Shown: positions 1 through 10,398, counted from the stretch's first letter. The stretch is 64,000 bases of DNA from an uncultured Spirochaetaceae bacterium (GCA_902802305.1 CADCLG010000001.1:1-64000); one strand, 5' to 3'. The notes: a model not told the origin generated them from the letters alone. Translations and numbers: made by a program.

Positions 1-3
1 CTC

Positions 4-73
4 TGAAGTGCTGCCGCTATAGCGGCAAAATATATAATTACAAGGCACTTCAGCGTCTAGCAGTCGAGACTGC
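4..73. repeat. two-hairpin palindromic intergenic element
   Basis: TGAAGTGC (4-11) pairs perfectly with GCACTTCA (45-52) and encloses a hairpin made of GCCGC and GCGGC. A second hairpin follows at once, GCAGTC/GACTGC at 60-73. There is no T-tract, so this is not a plain terminator. The GAAGTG/CACTTC stem plus second-hairpin layout recurs near 14629 and 37736, which suggests a repeat family. The left flank lies outside the window. Confidence 0.5.
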
Positions 74-260
74 GGTTTCGCAAAACCAATTTCACTCCTT
101 TAATTATTTTTTTATTTAATCTTTTATAATGTGTTTGCCCTTAAAAAAAAAATAACAAAAAAAATACTTTTGCTTTTTGTATTAAATTGTAGTAAAGTAT
201 AAGGTGGGTCTTATCGCGAAGATTTTTCTTTTGGGGTGATGAGGGTAAAAAAAAGTAGTT

Positions 261-290
261 TTGAAAGTTTCATTAAATATTTGTTAGAAT
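261..290 (+). promoter_or_regulatory. predicted sigma70-type promoter of the Ig-repeat protein gene
   Basis: TTGAAA (261-266), an 18-nt spacer and TAGAAT (285-290) match a housekeeping promoter. The predicted start near 297 would leave a leader of about 50 nt before the ATG at 350, which has an AAGGAG ribosome binding site. The rest of 74-349 is AT-rich and shows no other gene. Confidence 0.45.
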
Positions 291-349
291 TCTTCCGATA
301 ATGAGAGAGTAGAATTGTATATTTTTGCTTTTCAAGGAGTTCTAGTAGA

Positions 350-3300
350 ATGAATAAGAAAATAACTGTTTTTTTATCATTATTAATATTTACCATATCT
401 TCGGTTTTTGCACATGGACGGAGCGATATTGAAGAAATAAACGTAGAGAATCTTAACAGTTGGCAGGAATCATTCGATTTGGAAGGCAAGGCTGATAAGA
501 AAGCTGTAAAATACAATATCGTTATTACTGCCTCAGATTTGAGCGGCAATAAATATGTAGAAGGTCCTTATAATCTTTATATTGACCCGAATTCAGACTT
601 ACCAGTTTGCAGTATTACAAATCCTTATGAAAACATGAGGGTAGCGGGAAACTTGAACATCGTTGGAACTTGTGTTGATGATGATGCCGTTTCCTATGTT
701 GAATTAATTTTCGATGAGGATATAGATCATCCTGTAAGAGCGGAAGGTCGCGAATTCTGGTCTTACTACCTTGATACAGTTAATTTGAATGAAGGAATGC
801 ATTCAATCAGAGTAACCGGCTATGATGTAAACGGCGTACCAAGTAAACCAATTACACTTAACTGGCAGTTGGACCGTAATCAGCCTGTTACCGAAATCCA
901 AGACAGAACAATGGGTATGCTGGTTTCCGGTAAGGTTAACTTCCAGGGTATTGTATCGGACGGAAACGGAATCAGTGAACTTTATTATTCCCTTGATAAT
1001 GGAAAATTTTTTACTCCTATTAATTTAGGAAAGACAAAAAAAGATACAAGTTCGCTTCCATTCTCACTTTCTGTTGATACAAAACAAATTCCGGACGGAC
1101 CTGCAATCATCTGGTTTAAAGCAATCGATAATTCCGGTTCACAGGGAGTTTATTCTTTCCTTTATTTTGTAGATAATACAAAACCTGAGGTTCAAGTAGT
1201 TTATCCTGAAACTGATCAGGCCTCAAACGGTATATTTACTATTGCCGGTTATGCAAAAGATACAGTGGGAATTACAGAATTAACCTGGACTTTTGGAGAA
1301 GAAAGCGGTGAATTTGAATTAATTCCTGGAAACCCATATTGGGCAATAAAAGTTGATACAATTGGAGCCGTTAAAGAAAAATCCAGAAAATTCACTATTC
1401 ATGCCGTTGATAAAGCCGGAAACGTAGTAGATAAAAGCGTTAATATTCTTCTGAATCAGGAGGAAGATAAACCTATTGTCGAAATTGACGAACCTTACAA
1501 TGCGCAAATCTTTAATGGTGATGATGAATCAGTATTTGTTCGTGGTATAGCAAAAGATGATGATAATGTTAAGTCTGTAAGAATTCAGCTTGATGATAAT
1601 GACCCTATTATTCAGTCAACAAGAGGTGTCTTCTATCAGGAGGTTTGCAAGGCTTCTGATCTTTCTGCTGGAAATCATAAAATTACAGTTACTGCAATTG
1701 ATGAAAACGATATAGAAGGAAATCCTACTGTCGTACAAATCAGTTCAAAAGGTCTTCCTCCTAAGTTCGAGAATCCTTCTGTTGTAAAGGGAAAAGAAAG
1801 CATTCCGTTTGCAAATGGTGATGAAATCCACCCTGAAGGCGGATATTCTCTTGGTGTAACAGTTACATCTGAAAGTGGCATTAAATCCGTACATACAGAA
1901 ATGCTTTATGGAAAAGGCGGAATAACTGAGAATGATGTTGAACTTAAAAATGTTTCTTCTTACAATGCTCTTTTCCCTGTTACTCCAGATTCTCCAAAAG
2001 GCGTTGTTACTTTTGTAATAAAAGCAACTGACTCAATAGACAGAGTTTCAGAAACTAAATTCTATGCATATATTACTAATACTTCTGTAGTAAAATCAAA
2101 TGTCGCTCAAATTGTTTTTGATGACAGCACGGTTTCTGAAAGTGGAGTCATTATAAACAATCCTGCTTTCCCTGTTACAGGTTATCTGATTGGCGCAAAT
2201 CTTTCGGCTGTTGAGCTTGTACCAGAAACCCAGTTTGCCCGTGTTGAAGCTTCTGGTAATCTTATTAAATTGATTCCGGGAGATGCCATTGGAAGCTCTG
2301 AACCAATTGTTGTTACTGTAACAACAGATAAAGGCGAAACAATTGAATCAAAGCCATTGGTTTTCAAGTATGACAAGGTTCTTCCAACTCTTAAAATCGA
2401 CAATCAGTCCACAAGTACTTCTATTAACGGAAAGAGCGGTTATGTAGGAATTACCGGTTCCGTAGAATGTGAAACAGGTGTCGGCGGTGTAAGCTATAGA
2501 ATCTTGGGTGCAATGGCCGAAATGAAGGCAGGGCTGATTAATGCAATGAAAAATGTTCCTGAAACTTCTCTTACTCCTGTTGCAGTTTCAGAAGACGGAA
2601 CATTTAAAATCAATATTGATACAAGTACATTTGGCGGCGGTGTTTTTGTAGCCGAAGTTATAGCTGAAAGTGCAGGTGGAAATAAGGTTGCAAAGGCTGT
2701 AGCTATAAATACAATTCCTGATTTGCCGGAATCTGATGGAAAAGTTGTAATGCCAAAAGCTCCTATTGTTGTATGGCTTGAAGGCATGGATGTTTATGCT
2801 CTTGGTGCATACCAGGGAACTTTGGACAGAGATTTCTATGTATTCCCACGCAGCGAAATGACAGAAGGGGCAAATCCGCTTATGGCAGGAGTTAGTCCTG
2901 ACGGAGGTAAGGAAGTTCTTTCAAAATACACAGCCTTTAAAGAGCCGACACTGGATGCAAACATTGTAATGGTTGACGGAAAGAATTATTACAGCGGAAT
3001 GACAGTTACTCTTCCTTATGGCGTTCAGAAATTACCTGAAAATTATGTAACAGTTTACATAGACACAGGTGCAACCGTAAGCTCTGTTAATTATGAAATT
3101 ACCGGTGAAGAAGTTCCTGGTGGTGACAATATTCAAAAAGGTTCAGTAAAACTTACAAAACCTTTCCCTGGCGAAACTCGATGGACTGCAGAAATCCCAT
3201 TGAATAATCTTCCAAGCCGTGTAAATCACATTGCTGTAACTATAAAAGCCGGTTCTCTTGAAAAGACAATTACCGGTTCCGTTACTGTTGTAAGAAGTAA

Positions 3301-6300
3301 TGAATCATATCTGATTGAAGATACAGAAAAAATCTTTACATTCACAGATGCTGATACTGTTTTTGATGAAGAGAATGGCAACTGGGTTTTGAGCAATAAT
3401 TCAAAATATTACCTTTACCCTAACATTCCAGCCCCTGTTTCCGCAGAATTAGTTTGTGATGTTCCAGGCCTTCTTCTTACTTGTGATTTAGACAAGCATT
3501 TCTATTCTCTGTATGCAGAAAAAGACGGATTATATAGTGACGTTAAAGTTGTATTTACAGATTGCAATGGTGTAGTTTATGAAACTCCATATATGAACTT
3601 CCTTGCTGACTCTGAATCACCAGAAGTTAATTTGCAGACACCTGCAATTCATCAGTGGCTGGGAGACTGGGTAAAAATCTCTGGTACAGCAGCTGACTCT
3701 CTGGGTGTAAGGTCAGTTGAATATTCTACAAACAAAGGTGTAACCTGGACTCCTCTTGTAATCCAAAGTTCATCAAATGAAAATAACCTTGGAATTACAT
3801 TTAATGAAGATGTTGATATTACAAATCTGAATGACGGACTTTTCAGTCTTGATATAAGGGCTGTTGATAATGCTGGAAATATTACAAATGTTAAGACTGT
3901 ATGTTTCAAAGATACAACTCCTCCAAAGGCAACTGTAATTCTTCCACAGGCTCAGGATGTTGTAAACGGTCATACTCTTATTGTATTTAAGGTTGAAGAC
4001 GACGGTTATTTCAATGATGCCCAGTATGTAATTAAGCCGGAAGACAGAGAAGAAGAGGTAAGACGTTCCATTGACATTCAGCCTCTTGTTTTAAGCTATG
4101 TTGGTACAGCAGATATGCCTATCGACAACTCAATGAACTTTGTTTTCTCTGATGAAGCTGGCAATAGAAATGTTGTGGATGCCTGGTATTATACTATCGA
4201 TAACGAATCTGACCTTCCTGTAGCAGAAATCCATGTTCCAGAAGAGCTTGAAGTAGTAACAAGAGACTTTACTATTTCCGGTATTATTTATGATGATGAT
4301 GGCGATTCAACAATCTGGTATAGAATAGATGATGGTGAATACATACAGATTCCAGAACCAAACTCAAGCTTCTCAATCGATGTGCCAATCATTACTATGG
4401 CAGATAATGAACATACAATTTCTGTTTATGCAGTTGACGTAAACGGAGTCAAAGGAAATGAAACAACAAGAACCTTCCGTGTTTCTCTTGAGGAACCAAA
4501 GGGCGAGGTTATTGAACCTGCTATTGATGTTTCTGTTTCTGGAGTTATAACTATGACTGGTGTTGCCAGCGACAAGAACGGTATAGCAAAAGTAGAAGTT
4601 TCCCTTGATAACGGTAATTCTTACAACGATGCAGAAGGTGGAGAAGACTGGTCTTACACTGTAGATTCGCGTGCAATTCCTGGTGGTACAGAAGTAGTAT
4701 TCCTTAGAATTACAGATAATTATGGTATTGTGGGACTGTATTCAAGTCTTATAAACATTGATAACGATGCTCCATCAATTACTCTTGATATGCCTGTGGA
4801 TGATTCGACAACAACTGGTGAATTGTTCTTTGCTGGTTCTGCTTTTGATAACGTAGAAATTACCCGCATGTATGTTACTATCCGCAATATGGAAGAACCG
4901 TCTTCTGATGTTATCGTTAGAGACCTTACTGTTGATTACATCATCGGTGAATATCTTGATATTACAGATTTGGATAACGGTTATTACAACATTCAGTTTA
5001 CCGGTGAAGATATGGCTGGTAATAAAACAAACATAAGCCGAAACGTTCATCTTGATAAAACACTGCCACCTGCTCAGATTGATATTCTTTATCCTATGAA
5101 CGGTGAACATAAAAACGGAAAGTTTAATATTTATGGTCAGGTTGCTTCTAATCAGAAGAGTCCAATCCGTTCTCTGCGACTCTTTGTTGATGATATTTAT
5201 GTAAAGGATGCAGAACTGTCAAATACCGGCTTCTTCAAGATTACTCTTTCTCCAAATTCTCAATATGACTCTGGTGAATTCGATATCGATGGTAACCCAA
5301 TTAAAGTTACAAGAGCCGATATAGCTGATGGTGTACATAAAATTCGTGTAGATGCTATGCTTGAAAATGGACAGCAGTATTCTTCACGAGAGCAGACTTT
5401 AACCTACAAAACTTATGGACCTTGGGTAACTCTTGATAATTTTGCTTATGGATATTTTGCTATAAATCGTCCTTTCCTTAGAGGAGCTGCCGGTTATACA
5501 CTTTCTGAGGAAGAAATCTTCAAGCTAAAGGCAAAAGATACCAAGAAAGAAGAAAAAGACATGATTGCTGCAAAATCAGTAGCTAAGATTGAAATAAGCT
5601 TGAACAACGGTAAAACTTATGAAACTCTTTCTACAAAAGAAAACTGGGCATATCGTGTTGAAAATGAAGATATTCCGGAAGGCTACCACTTTATGCTGGT
5701 TCGTGCCACAATGAAGAATGGAGAAACTGCAATAGAACGCTTTGTTATTCAGGTTGATAATACTTCTCCAACAGTCAGATTGATTACTCCAAACCGAGGT
5801 GGACATTATAATCAGGAAATGATAGTTTCTGGACTTTCACAGGATGATGTTGCTCTTCAAAGTGTAAATGTTGCTCTGCGTAAGGGTGATAAGATGGGAT
5901 ATGAGCTTCCTTCATTTGTTCAGGGCTTGTATCTTGATTTGCGCTTCTTTGGTCCAATGCTCTTTGACTTTGGTGCCGGCTTTACCTTCTTTGATGATAA
6001 CGTAAAACTTCAGGTTGGATGGGGTATGTATACTCAAGAGCAGCGCGATGCTATGTCTGTACTCAAAGGTGAAGAACCTCAGTCAATGCGTTATGGTGGA
6101 AACAACATCTGGAACCTAAAGATTATTGCTAACGTTGCTTCTATTCCATTCCGAAGCTTCCTTGGTCGTGACTGGGATTGGCTTTCTGCAACCTTTGCAA
6201 TTGGTGCCGAGTTTGCAAGATTTAATCAGACAAGCAGTGGTTCTCCACAGATTCTGTCGGCCTTACTTGGTCAGATGGAATTCCCTAGAGTTCATTTGTC

Positions 6301-6454
6301 TGAGCTTAAATACTTCAGTACCTTCTCATTCTATACCGAAGGTTCTCTCTGGTTCATTCCGAGTGATATTTCTTCTAATCATATTGCTGGTGCTCCTACT
6401 GTTCCTCGTATTGTTCCTCAGATTGCAATTGGTATAAGAGCAAACGTATTCTAA
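350..6454 (+). CDS. giant exported Ig-like repeat protein with barrel-like C-terminus
   Basis: This 2034-residue protein begins with a Sec signal peptide (residues 1-21, cleavage expected after VFA). Residues from about 80 to 1845 form roughly a dozen or more Ig-like beta-sandwich repeats. Many start with a D.xP.V.I..P motif and contain Y.LDNG and a VDNT.P-type linker at the end. Residues about 1850-2034 differ: alternating hydrophobic/aromatic strands rich in Gly, ending in a terminal Phe, as in outer-membrane beta-barrel proteins. The likely picture is a surface protein whose repeats extend from a C-terminal outer-membrane anchor, perhaps in adhesion or envelope architecture. The exact function is unknown. 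Start chosen at 350 because AAGGAG precedes it and the signal peptide begins there. The next gene starts 54 nt downstream and is also exported. Confidence 0.7.
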   Translation: MNKKITVFLSLLIFTISSVFAHGRSDIEEINVENLNSWQESFDLEGKADKKAVKYNIVITASDLSGNKYVEGPYNLYIDPNSDLPVCSITNPYENMRVAGNLNIVGTCVDDDAVSYVELIFDEDIDHPVRAEGREFWSYYLDTVNLNEGMHSIRVTGYDVNGVPSKPITLNWQLDRNQPVTEIQDRTMGMLVSGKVNFQGIVSDGNGISELYYSLDNGKFFTPINLGKTKKDTSSLPFSLSVDTKQIPDGPAIIWFKAIDNSGSQGVYSFLYFVDNTKPEVQVVYPETDQASNGIFTIAGYAKDTVGITELTWTFGEESGEFELIPGNPYWAIKVDTIGAVKEKSRKFTIHAVDKAGNVVDKSVNILLNQEEDKPIVEIDEPYNAQIFNGDDESVFVRGIAKDDDNVKSVRIQLDDNDPIIQSTRGVFYQEVCKASDLSAGNHKITVTAIDENDIEGNPTVVQISSKGLPPKFENPSVVKGKESIPFANGDEIHPEGGYSLGVTVTSESGIKSVHTEMLYGKGGITENDVELKNVSSYNALFPVTPDSPKGVVTFVIKATDSIDRVSETKFYAYITNTSVVKSNVAQIVFDDSTVSESGVIINNPAFPVTGYLIGANLSAVELVPETQFARVEASGNLIKLIPGDAIGSSEPIVVTVTTDKGETIESKPLVFKYDKVLPTLKIDNQSTSTSINGKSGYVGITGSVECETGVGGVSYRILGAMAEMKAGLINAMKNVPETSLTPVAVSEDGTFKINIDTSTFGGGVFVAEVIAESAGGNKVAKAVAINTIPDLPESDGKVVMPKAPIVVWLEGMDVYALGAYQGTLDRDFYVFPRSEMTEGANPLMAGVSPDGGKEVLSKYTAFKEPTLDANIVMVDGKNYYSGMTVTLPYGVQKLPENYVTVYIDTGATVSSVNYEITGEEVPGGDNIQKGSVKLTKPFPGETRWTAEIPLNNLPSRVNHIAVTIKAGSLEKTITGSVTVVRSNESYLIEDTEKIFTFTDADTVFDEENGNWVLSNNSKYYLYPNIPAPVSAELVCDVPGLLLTCDLDKHFYSLYAEKDGLYSDVKVVFTDCNGVVYETPYMNFLADSESPEVNLQTPAIHQWLGDWVKISGTAADSLGVRSVEYSTNKGVTWTPLVIQSSSNENNLGITFNEDVDITNLNDGLFSLDIRAVDNAGNITNVKTVCFKDTTPPKATVILPQAQDVVNGHTLIVFKVEDDGYFNDAQYVIKPEDREEEVRRSIDIQPLVLSYVGTADMPIDNSMNFVFSDEAGNRNVVDAWYYTIDNESDLPVAEIHVPEELEVVTRDFTISGIIYDDDGDSTIWYRIDDGEYIQIPEPNSSFSIDVPIITMADNEHTISVYAVDVNGVKGNETTRTFRVSLEEPKGEVIEPAIDVSVSGVITMTGVASDKNGIAKVEVSLDNGNSYNDAEGGEDWSYTVDSRAIPGGTEVVFLRITDNYGIVGLYSSLINIDNDAPSITLDMPVDDSTTTGELFFAGSAFDNVEITRMYVTIRNMEEPSSDVIVRDLTVDYIIGEYLDITDLDNGYYNIQFTGEDMAGNKTNISRNVHLDKTLPPAQIDILYPMNGEHKNGKFNIYGQVASNQKSPIRSLRLFVDDIYVKDAELSNTGFFKITLSPNSQYDSGEFDIDGNPIKVTRADIADGVHKIRVDAMLENGQQYSSREQTLTYKTYGPWVTLDNFAYGYFAINRPFLRGAAGYTLSEEEIFKLKAKDTKKEEKDMIAAKSVAKIEISLNNGKTYETLSTKENWAYRVENEDIPEGYHFMLVRATMKNGETAIERFVIQVDNTSPTVRLITPNRGGHYNQEMIVSGLSQDDVALQSVNVALRKGDKMGYELPSFVQGLYLDLRFFGPMLFDFGAGFTFFDDNVKLQVGWGMYTQEQRDAMSVLKGEEPQSMRYGGNNIWNLKIIANVASIPFRSFLGRDWDWLSATFAIGAEFARFNQTSSGSPQILSALLGQMEFPRVHLSELKYFSTFSFYTEGSLWFIPSDISSNHIAGAPTVPRIVPQIAIGIRANVF

Positions 6455-6478
6455 AGGTATTCTAAATCTTACCTCAAC

Positions 6479-6510
6479 ATATTCTGATTATCTGCCGATA
6501 ATCAGAATAT
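6479..6510 (+). promoter_or_regulatory. perfect 12-bp hairpin overlapping a start codon
   Basis: ATATTCTGATTA (6479-6490) and TAATCAGAATAT (6499-6510) form a perfect 12-bp stem with an 8-nt loop. The last two bases of the stem are the AT of the ATG at 6509. No Shine-Dalgarno sequence is seen between the hairpin and the ATG, so the structure could hide or couple the start. No T-tract follows, which argues against a plain terminator. Confidence 0.6.
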
Positions 6511-8863
6511 GAAAATTTTACCTATTTTAATAACGTTAATACTTACTGCATCTAATATTTTTGCAGATGAAATAAAACCCTTATATCAATTGCCGGAAAA
6601 AATTACCTCAAATCCTGCTCAAGATGAAAATGATGTATTTCTTGTCGGTTCTGATTCTGGACTTTTTAAAATAACTGGAAATAATTATGTTCTTTCTCTC
6701 TGGTCTGAGGGCAGGGTAGATCAGATTGCTCCCCTTGAAATTTATGATGAAGCTTCACACACTGCGAAAAAAGCCTGGTATTTTAGAACCGACAAAGGCG
6801 TTTTCTATACAGAAGACTTAAAAAACTTTGAAGAAAGGAATAACGGGCTTCCATTTTTAACAATAAAAACCTATGAAAATGGAGAAACAACTCTACAAAA
6901 ACAGATTCAGGAATTAAAAGATATTTGTGTAAATCCGCTTAATCCTCTGGAATTAGTAACAGCTACAAAGGATAAGGTTTTTTATTCAGCGGATGGTGGA
7001 CTTTCCTGGAAAAATCTTGGTTCTATGAGTAAGGCAACGCCTGGCATAAAAGCAGCTGCGGTTGCAACAATAGACGGCGAACCTGTTGTTTTTATGTCTC
7101 ACCCAATTTTTGGCTTGTCATATATCTATCCGGCACGGGCAAAGGCTTCCTGGGAGGACGTAACCGATGGATTTGAAAAGATGCCATCCTTGTCTTCACC
7201 AGATGAAATTGCGGATATTTTACCTGTCGTAAGAACCCGTGCAGATGGAAGTGTTTATACCGAAATCTATTTATCACAATCATTTATTCCACGCCTTTAC
7301 AGATTTAATTGGGCAAATAAAAGCGGGGAGTTGATTTACAAGGGTACAGAGCCCGTTGATTCTATTGACGGACTTTCAATGATTGATAATGTTTTGATTT
7401 ATTCTCACCTGGAAGGTTTAGGTTCTCTTGATATTGATACCTTAAAAAGTCCAGGGGTGCCGGTTCAGTTTAAAAGCTGGAATAATACTTTTGCTTCTGT
7501 ACCGGGAATGATAAATACGGCCTGGATTCCAAAATATGCGAGTGGTTTTTCGTCAGGAGTTTTGTTAAATGAACTCTGGCTTTTGTATCCGGGAACAATC
7601 AATACTCCTTATGCAGAAAAAGCTAACGGCAAAAAAAGTATTTATGCTTCTGCCTATCAGTGTCGTAATCAGGAGGGAATAAATAAGTTCAAAAAGGTTA
7701 TAAAAGACCGCAATATGAACAGTATTGTAATCGACATGAAGGATGATTATGGTTTCCTTCGATATGATACAAAAGACCCTCTTGTAATGGAAAAAGGCGT
7801 TGTGTCTCAGTATGCAGTTGATTTGGATCACTTTATTGAAGAGTTCAAAAAAGAAAACATTTATCTGATTGCCAGAATTGTTACTTTTAAAGACCGTTCA
7901 CTTACAAAATATAAAAACGGAAAATACGCGGTTTGGGATAGTGCTCTGAACAAGCCATGGGTGGGAATCCGTGGATATGAAGATGTAACAGATGAAGAAG
8001 GAAATGTCACTGGTACAAATACCTTGTATTTTGATGAAAACTGGTGTGATCCTTATTCAGAAGAAGTTTGGGAATATAATGTGGCGGTTGCAAAAGAACT
8101 TGTGAGCCGCGGTTTTGATGAGATTCAGTTTGATTATATAAGATTCCCTACTGATGGAAACAATCTGAAAAATGCCCAGTATCGTTGGAAGAGTTCGGGA
8201 ATGGACAAAGAAAGTGCCTTGATTTCTTTCTTATCGTATGCAAGAAAAAATATAGATGCTCCGATTGGAATTGATATTTATGGTGCAAATGGCTGGTATA
8301 GAAGTGGTACTCGTACCGGGCAGGATGCAGAAATGCTCGCGGAATATGTTGATGTTATCGGTCCTATGTTCTATCCGAGTCACTTTGAGCAGTCTTTCTT
8401 AAATTATTCGCCTTATGCCGATAGAACTTATCGTATTTATTTTTACGGTTCTTTTAGAAATACAATTTTATGCCGCAACCGGGCAATAATTCGTCCCTGG
8501 ATTCAAAGTTTCTACTTGAATGTAAGCTACGACAGGCAGTATTATGATTCGGACTATATTAAGAAAGAATTTTTTGGTACCAGGGATTCTATAAATCGTG
8601 GCTATATGTGCTGGAACAATTCCGGTGAATATGGTGTTACACCAGCTGATATAAGTGATACTGAACCCTTTATTGGAACAGATTCCGCAGCTGGAGAGCA
8701 ATTCAAAAAACCGGCGATTGGAACGACTATGAAGCCGCTTTCGCTAAAAGAGCAGTCGGACCTTTCTATTCTGGACAGTATTTTGTATCCAACTTATGAT
8801 GAAGCCGAAATTGTACAATCCTTTTTACCATTTTTATTCGTTCAGCCTATAAGGGGTAATTAA
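6509..8863 (+). CDS. exported DUF4015-family putative glycoside hydrolase-like protein
   Basis: The 784-residue product starts with a signal peptide (about residues 1-19, cleavage before DEIKP). The N-terminal half (about 25-360) has repeats such as KVFYSADGGLSW that resemble BNR/sialidase-type beta-propeller blades. Residues about 374-715 match the DUF4015 putative glycosyl hydrolase (TIM-barrel) family. That family's hallmark EIQFDYIRFP lies near residue 538, and upstream is the strand VIDMKDDYG. Enzymatic activity in this family is not firmly established, so the substrate is unknown. The stop codon overlaps the mnmE start (TAATG), which indicates translational coupling. The ATG is embedded in the hairpin at 6479-6510 and lacks an obvious ribosome binding site, but the signal peptide supports this start. 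Confidence 0.72.
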   Translation: MKILPILITLILTASNIFADEIKPLYQLPEKITSNPAQDENDVFLVGSDSGLFKITGNNYVLSLWSEGRVDQIAPLEIYDEASHTAKKAWYFRTDKGVFYTEDLKNFEERNNGLPFLTIKTYENGETTLQKQIQELKDICVNPLNPLELVTATKDKVFYSADGGLSWKNLGSMSKATPGIKAAAVATIDGEPVVFMSHPIFGLSYIYPARAKASWEDVTDGFEKMPSLSSPDEIADILPVVRTRADGSVYTEIYLSQSFIPRLYRFNWANKSGELIYKGTEPVDSIDGLSMIDNVLIYSHLEGLGSLDIDTLKSPGVPVQFKSWNNTFASVPGMINTAWIPKYASGFSSGVLLNELWLLYPGTINTPYAEKANGKKSIYASAYQCRNQEGINKFKKVIKDRNMNSIVIDMKDDYGFLRYDTKDPLVMEKGVVSQYAVDLDHFIEEFKKENIYLIARIVTFKDRSLTKYKNGKYAVWDSALNKPWVGIRGYEDVTDEEGNVTGTNTLYFDENWCDPYSEEVWEYNVAVAKELVSRGFDEIQFDYIRFPTDGNNLKNAQYRWKSSGMDKESALISFLSYARKNIDAPIGIDIYGANGWYRSGTRTGQDAEMLAEYVDVIGPMFYPSHFEQSFLNYSPYADRTYRIYFYGSFRNTILCRNRAIIRPWIQSFYLNVSYDRQYYDSDYIKKEFFGTRDSINRGYMCWNNSGEYGVTPADISDTEPFIGTDSAAGEQFKKPAIGTTMKPLSLKEQSDLSILDSILYPTYDEAEIVQSFLPFLFVQPIRGN

Positions 8864-10281
8864 TGGCATTGAATCAATATACACCTGAAGAGCCGATTTC
8901 TTCGATTGCAACGGCTTTGGCTCCTGCTGCTTTGGGAATTGTACGTGTGAGTGGTAAAAACTGCATTGAATTAATTTCGAAAGTTTTTTCCCGTCCTAAG
9001 GCTTTACTTGAAGCAGCTGGAAATACGCTTGTTTACGGGTGGATTCAGGATGCTGCCAGTCAGAATGAAGGTGAAAAAAGCCGCATTTATGATGAGGTTA
9101 TGCTTGGTGTGTATCGTGGGCCTAAAAGCTTTACCGGCGAAGATATGGTAGAAATCTTTTGTCATGGTGGCCCGGCAGTGGTGACTTCGATACATTCTCT
9201 TTTATTGAAAAATGGATTCAGGCAGGCTTTACCGGGTGAATATACTTTCCGTGCCTATATAAACGGCAAAGCAGATCTTACAAAAGCAGAAGCCGTAAAA
9301 GAAATCATAGACAGCCATACAAATGTTTCGCAGCAGCGTGCCGCAGGAAGACTTTCCGGTTCTTTACGACAGGAGATAGACGATATAAAAAAACTGATTG
9401 TGGATACAATTGCTGCAATTGAAGTTGAAATTGAATATCCTGAAGATGAAGAGACAATTGCAGATTCCTTTGATTCTTCTGCACTAAAAACTGCAATAAA
9501 AAGGCTTCAGTCACTTTCGGATTCTTGGAAAGGAGAAAAGCTTTATCAGGATGGAGCCCGAGTAGTTTTATGTGGTCGAACAAATGCAGGAAAATCTTCT
9601 TTATTTAATGCAATTTTGAAGGAAGAACGCGCTATTGTTTCTGAAATTGAAGGAACTACACGGGATTGGCTTGAAAGCTGGGCCAGTATAAATGGTATTC
9701 CTGTTCGTTTGTTTGATACAGCTGGATTGCGTAAAACAGATGATGTAATTGAAGCACGCGGTGTTGAACTTACAAAAAATCTTTCACAGGAAGCTGATTT
9801 GGTTTTATATCTGGTAGATTCTACCGGCGGTATGAATGATGAAGACCGTGATTTTATAAAAAATTGTGCCGAGCCACTTGTACTTGTATGGACTAAAGCC
9901 GACAAAAATGCTGCAAATAATGATTCAAAAACTCAAAGTGACGGACTGAAGGGTGATTTACCAGTCGCAGAAGTATTGTTGTCATCAAAGACAGGAGAAG
10001 GCCTTAAAGATCTTTTTTCAAAGATTTACTCTATTCTTACTCAAGGAATAAAAACAGACCGCGAGCAGGCTGGAATTGGTTCTTTGCGTCAGAAAAAAGC
10101 TGTGGATGAAGCCCTTGAATGTGTTAAGCACAGCCTTATTTCGGCAGAAGAGGATTATGCGCTTGATGCTGTAGTTCAGGATTTGGAAGATACTCTTGAT
10201 TGCCTTGCTGAAATTGTAGGTGAAGTAACTCCAGATGATGTTTTAGGCAGTATTTTTGCTAATTTCTGTGTTGGAAAATAG
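8863..10281 (+). CDS. mnmE: tRNA uridine-5-carboxymethylaminomethyl modification GTPase MnmE
   Basis: MnmE works with MnmG to install cmnm5 at U34 in the wobble position of tRNAs that read split codon boxes. The 472-residue protein has the N-terminal folate-binding domain (about 1-125), then a helical region into which the Ras-like G domain is inserted. G1 GRTNAGKSSLFN starts near residue 237, G2 GTTRDW lies near 263, G3 DTAGL near 283, and G4 TKAD near 345. The protein ends in FCVGK, the conserved C-x-G-K terminus that carries the essential cysteine. The ATG overlaps the preceding stop by one base, and AAGGGG upstream serves as ribosome binding site. mnmG is not nearby. Confidence 0.97.
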   Translation: MALNQYTPEEPISSIATALAPAALGIVRVSGKNCIELISKVFSRPKALLEAAGNTLVYGWIQDAASQNEGEKSRIYDEVMLGVYRGPKSFTGEDMVEIFCHGGPAVVTSIHSLLLKNGFRQALPGEYTFRAYINGKADLTKAEAVKEIIDSHTNVSQQRAAGRLSGSLRQEIDDIKKLIVDTIAAIEVEIEYPEDEETIADSFDSSALKTAIKRLQSLSDSWKGEKLYQDGARVVLCGRTNAGKSSLFNAILKEERAIVSEIEGTTRDWLESWASINGIPVRLFDTAGLRKTDDVIEARGVELTKNLSQEADLVLYLVDSTGGMNDEDRDFIKNCAEPLVLVWTKADKNAANNDSKTQSDGLKGDLPVAEVLLSSKTGEGLKDLFSKIYSILTQGIKTDREQAGIGSLRQKKAVDEALECVKHSLISAEEDYALDAVVQDLEDTLDCLAEIVGEVTPDDVLGSIFANFCVGK

Positions 10282-10331
10282 ATGATTTTGTAGGGAATAT
10301 TTCTGAAAGAAGCGTATTTTTGAAAAAGAAT

Positions 10332-10361
10332 TCGACAGAATTATTTCTATTATGTTATAAT
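10332..10361 (+). promoter_or_regulatory. predicted promoter of the chemotaxis receptor gene
   Basis: TCGACA (10332-10337), an 18-nt spacer and a consensus TATAAT (10356-10361) lie 37 bp before the ATG at 10399. An AGAGG ribosome binding site sits in the leader. This looks like a sigma70 promoter rather than the sigma28 type often used for motility genes. Confidence 0.5.
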
Positions 10362-10398
10362 TAATCGTTATACGCTTTTCCCTTAATCAGAGGTTATT

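Noticed and set aside
6126-6437. 103-residue plus-strand frame in the end of the giant gene
   Set aside because: It is leucine-rich only because it is an out-of-frame reading of the barrel-like end, which is the better-supported frame.
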